From Juglans regia (Eukaryota; Streptophyta; Magnoliopsida; Fagales; Juglandaceae): 64,000 nt of DNA. This document shows positions 1 through 10,983 of the stretch, piece by piece. Position numbers and translations under genes: made by a program. The notes beneath the pieces were generated by a model. That model was not told the origin of the DNA, made no database searches, and worked only from the letters and a program-made list of their open reading frames with translations. The stretch is from contig NC_049905.1 of NCBI RefSeq assembly GCF_001411555.2, forward strand, positions 11,003,053-11,067,052, written 5' to 3'. Numbering within the stretch: position 1 is the first letter of the stretch; every line of letters starts with the position of its first letter.

Positions 1-498
1 GGCGGGAACGGTCCATACCTTGCCTTAGAGAGTTCATGTCACTTCAATTGTTCATCTAGTCATAAACCTTTAATGCGGCGTGGCTCCTGTGGTGGCACAT
101 TTAATACGGCGCGGCATCTGGGCAGCAGCTTCATTAATGTGGCGTAGCTCCCTGACTTTATCCTGCGGATGTTCATTGTTAAGCCCTTTCATCCCTACTA
201 TTAGGAGATCGAGGGTTATTTGTATCTCTCGTCCACCTACCTGTACAGGTTCCCGAGGGTTAGGTGCCATCTGAAGGTGTTAAGGGGGCAAGTCCATCTG
301 CCCCTACCGTCTTATTTCCCCACACGAGGATTGCTTCCTGAGTGGGTTTTGCTCATGGGCCGAGTACTTTGTAAAAGCCCATTGATTCCTTTTATAGGAG
401 GGCCGTTGGGCCTGATTAAGCTCTCTCCCCTCCCCAGAGACCCCTCATTGGCTCACTATATGAACCAATAGGGGGAGAAAATCCCCTTACACTATAAA
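1..498. other. Unassigned repeat-like sequence left of the CACTA element
   Basis: No coding region is supported here; the open frames are short and overlap on both strands. Base composition is richer in G+C than the rest of the left flank, and pyrimidine-rich and GGG/CCC-rich blocks are present. The style resembles the edge of an LTR retrotransposon, but I found no PBS, PPT or matching second copy. It ends where the CACTA terminal repeat begins at 499. Confidence 0.3.
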
Positions 499-509
499 CA
501 CTACAAGAA

Positions 510-760
510 ATATGTCCTTTACCGGCGATTAATAAACCGCTGCAAAACAATTCACTGCCAATGGAAAATATTGACAGCGATTTTCAACTCGCCTTATGTT
601 TTAATACAAAACAGTGCACTACTTCGGTTAATTTATTAATTACGGCGATTGTGAATGTTTTAGCAACAAATTTATGTGCTGCAATATGTTTTAACTTGTT
701 GCGACAAACAAATTTACGCCGGGATTGATTCTGGGCGGCAAAAGACGAAAATATCGCTAA
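510..760. repeat. Left subterminal repeat zone of the CACTA element
   Basis: Repeated short motifs of the type GGCGATT, CGCTG and CGCC occur in alternating orientation directly inside the left terminal repeat. They mirror the right-hand zone. The open reading frames overlapping this zone are not genes. Confidence 0.6.
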
Positions 761-1799
761 TTTCCCCCCAAACATTTTCGCCCCACGGCCTGTTCTTCTC
801 CACTTCGACGAAATCCAAGAAATACGAAAACCCACTCGCCAAACACCATTCAACGGCGCTTCCACTTCCTGCTTATGCCGACGATCACTCCTGTTTGCGA
901 CGGACGGAACACCACTTGAAGGCCTCACTGCCGAAACTCCTCCATTCACCTTCGGAGTCCCATTTCCCATTTTCCTATACTTTCATGTTCCTCCATGGAC
1001 AGCTCACCTGCAACTTAAAGTGCCTCCTACCCCAGTTTACATGCTGATTTTTTACTTCCCCGACGGTATCGCTTCAATATTTCCAGTCGTTTCCTGCCCC
1101 TTGAATTAGATTGGGAAATAGTGCCTCCATATTTGGCTGGGAACTAAGTCTTTGGGCATCTATCTTGCGAACGACCGAGGCTGATTTGTAGGGAATAAAT
1201 TCCCTTTCAGGTATATTTTTGGGGTCTAATTTTTCTATTAGAGAAACCTTCCCAAATTTCTTGCAGTGCTTCATAGGTTTTTTGTTTGTTTCTACTATAA
1301 TTTTTTGTCACTGTCAATATGATTCCCGTGTCCTTCCTTGAGGTTTAAATTTTTGTATACCTGCCTTATGCGTACGTGGTGGTCTAAGCTGTAGATATTA
1401 CTATAATGCAGCGATTCGTGGGTGATATTCTTGCAAAAACAGAGCCTTTTCAGTTGCAGCGTTTATGGCCCTTTACAAGTAGCTTCTAATACAGAAATTA
1501 GAAGATTTCTGTGAATAATGTTGCATTGTTTGAATGTGCATTTCTTAGAGTTTTGTGGGAATCGTTTTGCTGATCATGAATTATTGTACGTTAACTCTTT
1601 CTCTAATATCCATAAAGAATAAATGCCTTTTTCGAAAACCCATTAGATTTTCTGTTTTTGATATATACAAATACTTAGATCCAGCCCTCTCAGTTCTGTA
1701 TGATATATTGATCATCTATAACTATCAGAAATAGAAATAATGCCTTGTGAACAATCAAAGTAGATTAGAAAACATATAAGTGTGGAACTTTTCTTGCAG

Positions 1800-1880
1800 A
1801 AAGTAATATTGACATTGATTTGTGATGAACCTTATGAAGATCCTTCGCTTCTAGTTAAGGCCGCAGTTAGGGAAGATTGA
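1800..1880 (+). other. Exon-like segment inside the CACTA element
   Basis: A pyrimidine-rich tract ending in TTCTTGCAG is followed by an open frame of 26 codons (starting KVILTLICDEPYEDPSLL) up to a TGA. The codon choice looks like coding sequence, but no clear downstream donor is seen and I do not recognise the peptide. It could be part of a captured host gene or chance. Confidence 0.25.
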
Positions 1881-2809
1881 TTTAGATATTTGGCTGAATT
1901 TCATTGTTTTTCTTCCAATTCTTCTTTCTGTTTGCATGCATGCATTCTACCCCTTAGACTATACTAGCTAAAATATTCAAGGGTTAATTAATTAGGTTTA
2001 GAACTAGCTACTAGATCTTTGTGCTCAACATGATTACACAACCCAAGCTGTTTAATTGATAATTGGTGTAAAGAAGTAGAAGTTGGGGGTTAAATAAGAT
2101 GAAACAGTTCATATGAATATTGGTAGAAATAATGTAATAAATAACTAACTTCGACAAGCTGGCTAGGAAATGAATTGTCCAACTTGATCATGTTGACTTT
2201 CATTTTAAGCTGAATTTCAATCAGTTTTAAGTGACAGGATCATTCAACTTATATTATTACTACCCATATAAACATTTTAAGTAGCAGTAGGATAAATATA
2301 CAATCTTTAATACCCATAATATTTATCTATATTTCTCTTATTATTTGAGATCGTGAAATGCAAAAAAGACCTAGATCCTTGATGATAAATGTGCTTTTGC
2401 CCACAATTAATGGGCTAAAATGGAGGATTATAAGCTTATTTTAACTATAAAATGTAACTCTCTTGTGCTGATAAAACTGTCACAATTGTCTCAAAGATGG
2501 ATTTTCATCATGAATAAAGTCTCTCTCTCTCTCCTTTTTTTGTTGCCTCTGTCTTTCTCTTCTTAAATCCTTTTTTTTCTTGCGGGCTTCTTCATTTAGG
2601 TAGTACTGGATGTGATGCAATATTGAAAGAGGTACACTTAACTGGTGGTGCACATAACAATGTTTTTATTGTTCATAATATAAATTGAATAAAAAGCAAT
2701 GCTACTCTTTATTGTTAATTTTTCATGCTTTGTCACACCAAATGATGTGACACATTTTAAGTAGCTTCCTTGAAAGCCACTATATTGATTACATTTTACG
2801 TAGCAGCTT

Positions 2810-2845
2810 CACTACAAGAAACAAATTTCCTTTACCATGCATGAA
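2810..2845 (+). repeat. Internal copy of a CACTA terminus
   Basis: The sequence CACTACAAGAAACAAATTTC followed by CTTTACC closely repeats the element's own left end at 499, in the same orientation, 2.3 kb inside. No partner inverted end is obvious before 6205. It may mark a nested or rearranged CACTA copy. Confidence 0.45.
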
Positions 2846-4930
2846 ACAGCTTCACACCAACTGTATTGGAACAGTTCATATGAATATACTAAGGTGCAAT
2901 AATGTAATAAATACCTATTCTATATAGTTAACCTTTAAATTGGAATTAGGTGTAGAGACACAGATTGCAACAGCTGGTATCTGACTTCTACTTTTTTCAC
3001 CAAGACAATTAACTGGCCTAAAACTACTTGCTTATCATATATATATGCAGGTTATTGAGAAGATCTTCTGTTTTAAATACAGTGGTTTGAATCATGTTTT
3101 TGACTATGTTTAACCCTTTATGACCATGTGTTAAACTAGTGGAGATGAGAATGTATTATTCTTAACACTTTTTTGATATGATAATACCCTATGTAAGCAG
3201 CCGAGGATTTTATTCAAACTAGTAGGGAAATTAGAATTTCCTGGTTTTTCGACAGATACGCTTGCTGTTTTTGCTATGCTTTCACACAAAAATGATGTGA
3301 ATTCTTAGGTTTTCTTCAAATCTAGTATGCTTGGGATATGTAGTTCAGATTGTGGTTAAATGAGGGATGTTTAAGAGCATGAATCTACCAAAGCTGCTAG
3401 TTGTCCATGGAAGTGCAGAAAATACGGCACTGCATTCTGTATTGCTTCTTCAACCAGTCCATTTCATCCCCATTTTTTATTTGCATCTTTTGCTCAAACA
3501 AAATTATTTGTCTCTCTCCAAAGAGTGAAAATAAGGGACAAATACCAGTTCCGAGTGAGCTTTATTATTTCATTTAACTTTGGTTCCAACAAGTTACTAA
3601 CAAGTTGTCAAATGCCATTTCAATAGTGAAATGGCATGATTTCACTATTGACTTCCTTGCTCTCTTCCATTTTTAAGTCAATTCCTATCATTTGTACATT
3701 CGTTAACCCACGCATGTACCCATTTTTAAGTCAATGGATTTTAACGTCGAAAACACCGGACCGGTCCATATGTGCTTATTTATTTCTACTTTTTTAAATA
3801 TTGAGAAGATCTTCTGTTTTAAATATTCTATTTCAATCATGTTTTGACTATCTTTAACCCTTTATGACTGTGTTAAACTAGTGCAACATGTTTATGTATT
3901 ATTTTTAACACTTTTCTTCAATGATAATATATATAGAAAGAAGTAAGTGCTTTTAAGTCTTGCTACCTATGGAGCTCAAGGCCGCACGGTAAGTTTTTCC
4001 TCCAGTTTTGAGCTCCCCAAAGATATGGTTGGCTTTTTTGTTTTGGATTGTGCAAGTATTCCTAACTTTCATCATTAATTTATACTGTTTTTTTAGCTTT
4101 ATGCAGTACTACGTCGTATTTTTTAGCTGGAGTTTTCTAATAATATTTTTCATAAGAGCTTGGTTTTGGGATTTCTTTTGTAACTCATTTGCTCTATTTG
4201 TATAAGGTATTCTTCTATCAAAATTGAGGATTTATTAATAAAATTGGGATACCTTTTTTTTTAAAAAAAAAAAAAATCTTTAATTGTTAAAATAATGATT
4301 GGCTAAAACATTACGTATTTCATGCGACGACGACCATTACTTTCAAAAGCCTTCAATGCCACATAAATGACTTGACTTGGAAAGTGAGGTTTTTTTTAAC
4401 TCTTTACTAGCATATATTGGAAGCTACCTTAGCATGCACACGATACAACGACTTGACTAATTTAAACATATGGTCCTCGGGGGATTTATTGTTGCCAAAG
4501 CTCAGTATTTTAATCTTTTAGTTACACAAGTCCTTAGTGCTCAACTGAGGTGATTCTGTACATGTGTGGAAAGGTGCTCAGATCCTCATGCCTGGGTTCT
4601 ATATTTGAGATAAGGAAACAACTAATGCCATAGTCATGAATGAGTTTCTCGATGAAAGATGGAGTGCGGTAAGATCTCCAAAAGGATTTGCAAAATAATG
4701 ATTTTTCCCATTAAAACTACCTTCGCAGAAAGGAGCACCTGTATACACGTCGTATACAAGAGCAACACCAAAAAGCAAGGGCCATTGAATATCAATTAAG
4801 TTGAAGTCGTTTTTCTTCCAATTATCAGAAAAACGCCTTTTTGAGTATAGTTTTGTGTCTTTGACAAGTCATTTTGTGTTTTTGCAAAAGATTCTAACAA
4901 GATTCACCTGTGACTGTGTAACTCAACAGC

Positions 4931-5157
4931 TTCCTGGTCTTATCTCCTTGTCTTCAAAGTTCCTTCCCACAGTAATGAATCTTCTTAAAAGATTAGCAGA
5001 GGAGGGACAAGTGCATGCAGCTAACGATCCACAAAGAAACCCTGCACTAGCATCAAAGAGCTTTAGGAATGGAGTTAGCTCCAGCGGTGATACGTCATCC
5101 AGTGCTTCATCTGAAGTAACTTCATCTGAATACTCCAGCAACTCAAAAGAAGAATAA
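4931..5157 (+). other. Putative captured last exon, serine-rich
   Basis: After a possible acceptor (AACTCAACAG at 4921-4930) an open frame of 75 codons runs to a TAA at 5155. The N-terminal half is hydrophobic ([19 protein letters not shown]). The C-terminal half is dense in Ser and Glu and ends SSNSKEE. It sits in the CACTA interior, next to another acceptor-like site at 4727-4728 followed by a basic, coiled-coil-like open stretch ([20 protein letters not shown]). I do not recognise the family. It may be part of the element's own gene or of a transduplicated host gene. Confidence 0.3.
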
Positions 5158-5499
5158 GGGAACTAATCCTTTTGATTAAGGAGCAATTTTCTTCCTGCAA
5201 CCAATGATTTGGTACTAATCCTTTGGATGATTGTGATGCTTATTTATTATTAAGGATAAAAGCTCAGTTTGTATATGAGAATACATTAATACACCACCCC
5301 ATTGTAATACATATGAGTTTGGATTTTGTTGATGGGCTTGGATGCAATTGAATGATTTTATTTTGCATGTTATATCGATCAGCAACTTGAATGAATGAGT
5401 TTGGATTATGAATGGTGCATTTAGGAACAACTAAAAACCAGGCCTAGAAAGAAAATTAGGCCCAGGAAATTTAAACATGAATTCAGTTTTAGCGGCAAC

Positions 5500-6190
5500 A
5501 TATGTCCTTTACCGACGATTTTTTACTCGCCGCTAAAAAACTAAAACTTAAATTCTCCTAAACCAGCGATGTACAAATCGCTACTAAAACATCAATACCG
5601 GCGATTAAAAATTCGCCGCAAATAAATTTAAATAGCAGAACGTGAATTACGGCGATACTAAAACTCGCTGTCTATAAGTATATAGCGGCGATATTTAAAT
5701 AGCTGCTATATACGTATCGAGTTGAAAACTCAATTAGCAGCGAGTAAAACCTCGCCGCATTATATTATTTAGCAGTGATCTAATATTCGCTGGGAAATAC
5801 TAGCAGGTGTATTGCGGCGATAATTAATCGCTGCCATATGCAATTATACGGCAATTTTGATATTACGGCGATTTTGTGGAGTCGCTGGAAAATATATTTG
5901 GCAGCGATATTTTTTATATTTAGCGGCAAAAATTAATCGCTGCAAATAATCTATCCCAGCGTTTAACAACAGAATCCTATATTGTATTTGCGGCGATTAA
6001 TTTGTAATCAGCAGCGAGGAAAAATTCGCCAGGATATTAATATATGGCGGCAATTTTTGGCTTCTGTTGGACTAGATCTAAAGTGGGGCGTTAATACCGG
6101 CGATTTTCCAGCGACTTAAAAATCGCTGGGTATATGTATGCCAGCAAATTTTGGTGTATAGCCAGCAATATTGAATCGCTGGCAAAAGTA
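5500..6190. repeat. Right subterminal repeat array of the CACTA element
   Basis: About 690 bp packed with GCGAT/ATCGC, CGCTG/CAGCG and CGCCG motifs, many arranged as imperfect inverted pairs. It starts with a copy of the left-end text (ATATGTCCTTTACCGACGATT near 5508) and ends at the right terminal repeat. Such arrays are typical of CACTA ends and can form extensive secondary structure. Confidence 0.7.
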
Positions 6191-6499
6191 TTGAACCTTG
6201 TAGTGAAATATTGTCATCATATTGATTTTGAGATTTGTGACAAAGCAAATAATAAAATTATTAATGAAAACATATATAATAATTATATAATCAAAATAAA
6301 TCAATTAGAAAATGTTACTATAATTATAAGAAGTTACAAAAAGATCGTTGAGCCCACATGAACTTTCTATTATTCATTTCGGATTAGAGTTAATTGATTC
6401 ATGACCTAAACCGAATAACCATGAACCTTTATCACTAGCCTATTAACATTGAAAAAGAATTGTGGCCTTTATTTTCTACTGTTTTTTTTTTAAATACAA

Positions 6500-6800
6500 T
6501 GTCTTTGTCTTGTTTGTTTTCACAGATAAGATGAGATGAGTTGAGATTAAAGTTAAAAGTTGAATAAAATATTTTTATAAAATATTTTTTTAATATATAT
6601 TTTTGTTTTGAGATTTAAAAAAGTTGAATTGTTTATTTTATTTTGTGTGAAAATTTAGGAAAGTTGTAATGATTAGATGAGGTCATATGAGTTAAATTCA
6701 TAAATCTTAACTCATATAATAACTTTTTATGATGAGGATTTTTATGATTTAAAACAAAATCATAAAAAGTCATAATCGTGGGATCTAATCTCATGACATC
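6500..6800. mobile_element. MITE of the TTGAATAAAATATT family, copy 1
   Basis: Starts around CTTGTTTGTTTTCACAGAT and continues into a GATGAGATGAGTTGAGATT block and the TTGAATAAAATATT core. The same order of blocks recurs near 34.1, 37.65, 38.1 and 57.3 kb. There is no coding capacity. The exact ends are uncertain. Confidence 0.55.
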
Positions 6801-6805
6801 TTAAA

Positions 6806-7386
6806 ATGCGTTTGGATGTTGGGTTGAGTTGACTTTATATGAGTTCTTTAAGTCATAATAGTGAGTTGAGATGGTTGAGTGAGTTTTGTGAGACCCACTT
6901 AAGATGAGTTTAAGTGTGTTTGGATATTAAGATGAGTTTAAATGTATTTATAAAAAATTATAAAATTATTAGGTCCCACCATTAATTATTACCGTTCATA
7001 TGACAGCTTTGTCTCCACTTACAAGTTCCAAACTTGCAAGCAAAATAAAAGAAAGCAAAGCAAAGAAAAGAAAAGGGGATGTACTTGTTGATGACCGAAT
7101 TAATTTTCTTGGCCCTACAAAAATGAAAATGTCTGTGGGAAAGGAGAGGATTTTTTGTTGGGAAAAGGGAAAGGTCAAAATTTTCAAATGGAGGGACCAT
7201 AAAATACTGCCTCACCCACAGATATGTCAGGTGGGGTCCAGTCAATGGCAGAAATCTGAAAAGTTGTGGGGCCCAACTACTAATTTCATATTTAAACTGC
7301 TTTCAGAAGAGATGAAACATGCATTTGGATGTTCAACTCAGTTTAAAAATGAAGTGCACTGGACTGAGTTGTGCATCCAAAAGAGG
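6806..7386. mobile_element. MITE-like element with TTTGGATG / CATCCAAA ends
   Basis: The left side reads GCGTTTGGATGTTGGGTTGAG and the right side, near 7365, reads GTGCATCCAAAAG, giving inverted ends of about 10 bp around a GAGTTGAG-rich interior. A second TTTGGATAT occurs inside, so this may be two nested copies. The open frames within (for example 7000-7452) span non-coding repeat sequence and are not genes. Confidence 0.4.
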
Positions 7387-7501
7387 CCTTACTCTACATG
7401 CCTAGGGCTTCTCCAAAACTATCTCTTGAGAAGTCCTAGGCAAGTAGGTTGAGGAGGAGGTTAGAAGAGAGGCTCCATTAGGCTCTATTGGTTATGTAGA
7501 G

Positions 7502-9785
7502 ATTTTTTTTTTTTTTTTGGTAAGTAAGAAAATTTTTATAAATTCACATAATTAGGCAAAGTTCAAGTGCATAAAAAGTATATAAGAGAAAAACCTAATT
7601 ACAAGCTAATTGCTATGAAAAATAGCATCAAAGTCATTAAAGCTAGTCTCATTCAATACAATAGCAAAAGCCCAAGATAACGAAGCATGGAAGAAAAAAT
7701 CTCTAAACCCTTCCATTGAGCGTTCCTTATTATCAAAAGAACGATCGTTCTCATTCTAAATCACATTAGGCATAATGGCACCATCTTCCAAACAGATACA
7801 ATTTGATGATTGCCTCAAATTCCTCTCCAACATGAAAATAAATCTACCACCCTCTTAAGCATTACCCAAGTGATACCAAGCCTAGTAAAGATTTCATCCC
7901 ATAAAGCATTAGCCACATCACAATGAAGAAAAAGGTGGTTCGTCAATTCTCTATTTCTTTTACACATAAAACACAAATCTGTTATAATGATACTGCGCTT
8001 TCTCAACTTGTCGATGGTCAGGATTTTCACATGGGAGGCCAGCAAACCAAAGATAGCAACCTTGAGAGGTACTTTGCTTCTCCAAATGCTCTTCCAAGAG
8101 AAACCAAAACAAGAATGGGATGACACTACCTTATAAAAAGGATCCAACCGAAAAGTTCTTATTTCCCGAGCAAATCCACATCAACCTATCCTTCCCCCTC
8201 TAGCCTTAAATTTAGTGCATATAACACACTATAAAATTCAGTAATGCCCCAATCCCCCCCTCTCCTAATCTTGAACAACTCTAATAAACCTCACTAACCA
8301 TTGAAGAAAACCAATTTATACGTTCATATAATCAACCACAGAAGCACCCTTATCTAATGCAATCCTATATAGAGAAGAGAAAGCATTCTTCAATGCAACA
8401 TCACCACATCATATATCATGTCAAAATCTTATTCATGTTCCCCTTCCCACCTCAAATATGACATTTCTGAAGAACTAACCACTATGGATAAATATCCAAA
8501 CACCCACACCATACACCCATCTTACTTCATTTGAGCACCATTCTCCCCAAATACTCTCATATTTGACATCAATAACATTACTTCATAGAGCGTCCCCTTC
8601 CCAATGATACCGCCACAACCATTTCCCTAAAAGTACCTTATTGAAAATTCTCAGTTTTCTAACCCTCAAAGATAAAGGGGTACAAATCTTATCCCATTTG
8701 ATCAAATGAAATTTTTTTCTCATCTTAACTCCCCACAAGAAAGTAGGAAAAAATTGTTCCATTCTATTAGCCACCCCTGTGGGCAAAGGAAATAAAGATA
8801 GAAAGTATGTTGAAATATTAGATAAAGTGCTCTTGTTTAAGGTGATTTTAGCACCTTTGGACAAATAAATCATTTTCCAACCAACCAATCTACATTCAAC
8901 CTTTTTGATAATCTCATCTCACATAGACTTGGATTATGAGAAGCCCCCAAAGGAAGATCAAGATACTTCATAGGCAAAGATGACACCTTGCAACCCAGAA
9001 TATTAGTCAATTCCCCTAAATTATTAACCAAATGGACAGGAACCATTTCATATTTTGATAAATTCACCTTTAGTCCGAAAAACAGCTTCAAAACAAAGCA
9101 AAAGAGCCCTCAAGGAATGAATATGATCAACGTCCAGCTCACAAAGAATCAACGTATCATTAGCAAAAAAGAGATGTGAGACATTTATGCTACCATTCGA
9201 TGGACCACCCACCAAAAAACCAGAGATAAAGCCGCTATTTGCCACCACCTTCAACATTCTACTCAAAACGTCCATTACTAGAACGAACAAAAAAGGAGAC
9301 AAATGATCCCCTTGTCTCAAACCCCGAGAGCTATTAAAAAAACCTTCAGGAGTACCATTAAATCAAAATCGAGAATTTGACAATTGTGATGCAAATATGC
9401 AATGTTTAATCCAAATACGCCATATCTCTCCAAAACCATACCTACCAAGAATATACACCAAAAAATTCTAATTTGCATGAGCAAAAACCTTCTCCATATC
9501 CAGTTTGCAAATAATACTTAAGGCGCCAACTCTGAATTTACTTTGTAAGCATTCATTAACAATAATGACCGAATCAAAATTTTTTTTTTTCCTTTACAAA
9601 AGCATTTTGTGACTTCGCGGTGATCTTCCCCACAACTACACTCAAATGATTAGCTAGAACCTTCAAAATGATCTTGTACACCCCCACTCACCAGACTTAT
9701 AGGATGTAAATCTTTCACCTCCACAGACCCTACCCTTTTCAGAACAAGGACAATGAATGTAGTAGAATTTAGACTTTTCTCAAAT
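7502..9785 (-). mobile_element. LINE relic (reverse transcriptase and zf-RVT region), 5'-truncated
   Basis: Read on the minus strand from about 9785 to 7502. Order of pieces: RT N-terminal part (near 9600-9740: VKDLHPISLVSG, then KITAKSQNAF); RT core with RQGDHLSPFLFVLVMD at 9280-9320; the catalytic region reading FFANDTLI instead of F-A-D-D (9048-9320); downstream RT (8583-9091, LGCKVSSLPMKYLDLPLG); and the zf-RVT region with CMCKRNRELTNHLFLHC (7815-8147). Stops and frameshifts separate the pieces. The + strand T-run at 7502-7519 is the poly-A tail of the minus-strand element, so this is the 3' end of the LINE. The endonuclease and ORF1 are missing, as expected for 5' truncation during target-primed reverse transcription. 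Confidence 0.85.
9048..9320 (-). pseudogene. LINE reverse transcriptase core fragment
   Basis: Open stretch carrying MRQGDHLSPFLFVLVMD and SHLFFANDTLILCE. The second motif corresponds to the catalytic F/Y-x-D-D box, here AND, so one of the two metal-binding aspartates is lost. It is frameshifted from the flanking LINE pieces and is not functional. Confidence 0.8.
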
Positions 9786-10309
9786 TTCATTAGAGTCCTT
9801 TGATTTTGAGAACAATGATTCATTCAGATATAAGATTTTAACTTTTTCTTCAACTGATTCGCAAGCTGAAGAAACCCAAGATTGAGATTTTAAAATCACC
9901 CCTCAATCCTCATGATCAACTGATTAGAAGTTATAGCCTGTCGTGTTTGAACGGATGCATGAGGATTGAGGGTCTAAGAGAGTTGTGACAAGCTTATTAT
10001 TTAAAGACTAGTGATAGATGCTTACAACCTCCAATTTATATACAATTTTAAATATAATAATATTTTTTTATTAAATTTAAACCCATAAAATCAAACGTAA
10101 AAATCAAAATAATATTTAAAATAATATTATTTTATTACATAATTGTAAACAAGTTGTTATACAATAATAACTCCATTTCTCTTTCTTTTTTTTTAAATCA
10201 GAGAACTCACATCAAAATGCAAATAGTACCATTTAGTTGTAAAAATTATAAATATATCAAATCTTTCACGAACTGACCCCATACCATGTGAATTTTCTAT
10301 GGTTCCCCC
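9786..10309. other. AT-rich spacer between the LINE relic and the NCRK 3' end
   Basis: Poly-A/T-rich sequence around 10020-10200 with no coding potential. Nothing else could be assigned. Confidence 0.4.
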
Positions 10310-10315
10310 TTTATT
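10310..10315 (-). terminator. Candidate polyadenylation signal of NCRK
   Basis: TTTATT on the + strand is AATAAA on the minus strand, 291 bases past the NCRK stop codon. A GT-type donor after AAACAG at 10450 raises the possibility of an intron in the 3' UTR. No other signal was weighed. Confidence 0.35.
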
Positions 10316-10605
10316 TACATGCACGAGGAATATACATTAACTACAACAAATAAACTGGTATGATTTTCTCATAAGAAAAAGCCTGTGACGTGCTCCTCTT
10401 CAAAGCAAAGAACACAGACAGCAAAGGGAGAAAAAAGGACAGAAAATACCTGTTTGCTTCCTCTTTGATATCCTCTTGAGCAATCTACAACCAATAATGC
10501 ATTCAACGAACCAATAATGTATTTCAACGAGCTCGTATCATCAAATAACCATGGAGTTTTCTTCCTCTTTTCCCAAAAACTCCTGCACAAGTCGGCCTGT
10601 TTTCG

Positions 10606-10983
10606 TCAAGTGGTCTTGATATTGGACATACAGAATGATTCGAACCGTGGTTCAGTTAAGTCGACCATATCATCATCCGAGGCACAGCAACTCCTACTAC
10701 TGGCACTCAAGAGGACCAGGTTCTCGATATAGTTGGCTGAAATGGAATCTGCTTCCTTGCTGCTGTTTCCACTACGCAGAATACCGTCAACATCTACTGG
10801 CAGGTAACACGAAGTTGACTCTTTGGTTGATGGGGCTGGCCTTGCTTCCTCAACATCAATAGGACCTGACAATTGTAGTGAACACTGGGCTGACGGTTTA
10901 CTGGATGGGACTGGCTTCTTCTCCACTTGGTTGTTAGGTCTCTGAATGTCTGAACCACTTCTTATCCCTTGCGGGGATGACCA
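10606..10983 (-). CDS. NCRK: NCRK last coding exon, 5.4 kb from the rest
   Basis: An acceptor (CATGTAG) at 10984-10990 opens a frame of 125 codons that joins exon 8 in phase 0 (YLYQ then WSSPQG). It encodes a disordered, Ser/Pro-rich linker and a conserved tail ([27 protein letters not shown]). From memory of the Arabidopsis protein, this acidic [10 protein letters not shown] tail is the NCRK C-terminus, which is why I assign the exon to this gene despite the distance. Confidence 0.75.
   Translation of the reverse strand, partial: WSSPQGIRSGSDIQRPNNQVEKKPVPSSKPSAQCSLQLSGPIDVEEARPAPSTKESTSCYLPVDVDGILRSGNSSKEADSISANYIENLVLLSASSRSCCASDDDMVDLTEPRFESFCMSNIKTT

Larger units (their letters stand above)
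499..6205. mobile_element. Non-autonomous CACTA (En/Spm) transposon, 5.7 kb
   Basis: The left end reads CACTACAAGAAATATG and the right end, on the opposite strand, reads CACTACAAGGTTCAAT. Both then run into similar subterminal sequence (CCTTTACCGGCGATT on the left, CTTTTGCCAGCGATT on the right). Each end is flanked by AAA (496-498 and 6206-6208), the 3-bp target duplication expected of CACTA elements. The two subterminal zones (about 510-760 and 5500-6190) are packed with short GCGAT / CGCTG / CGCCG motifs in both orientations, as in En/Spm relatives, where the element's own DNA-binding protein recognises such repeats. I see no TNP2-type transposase, so it would need an autonomous partner. 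Exon-like pieces inside are listed separately. Confidence 0.85.

Noticed and set aside
5500..6190. Dense short inverted motifs, considered as an RNA gene or regulatory array
   Set aside because: They sit exactly at the end of a bordered CACTA element and fit its subterminal repeats.
7000..7452. + strand open frame of 150 codons
   Set aside because: It covers MITE sequence and shows no domain. The opposite strand is equally open.
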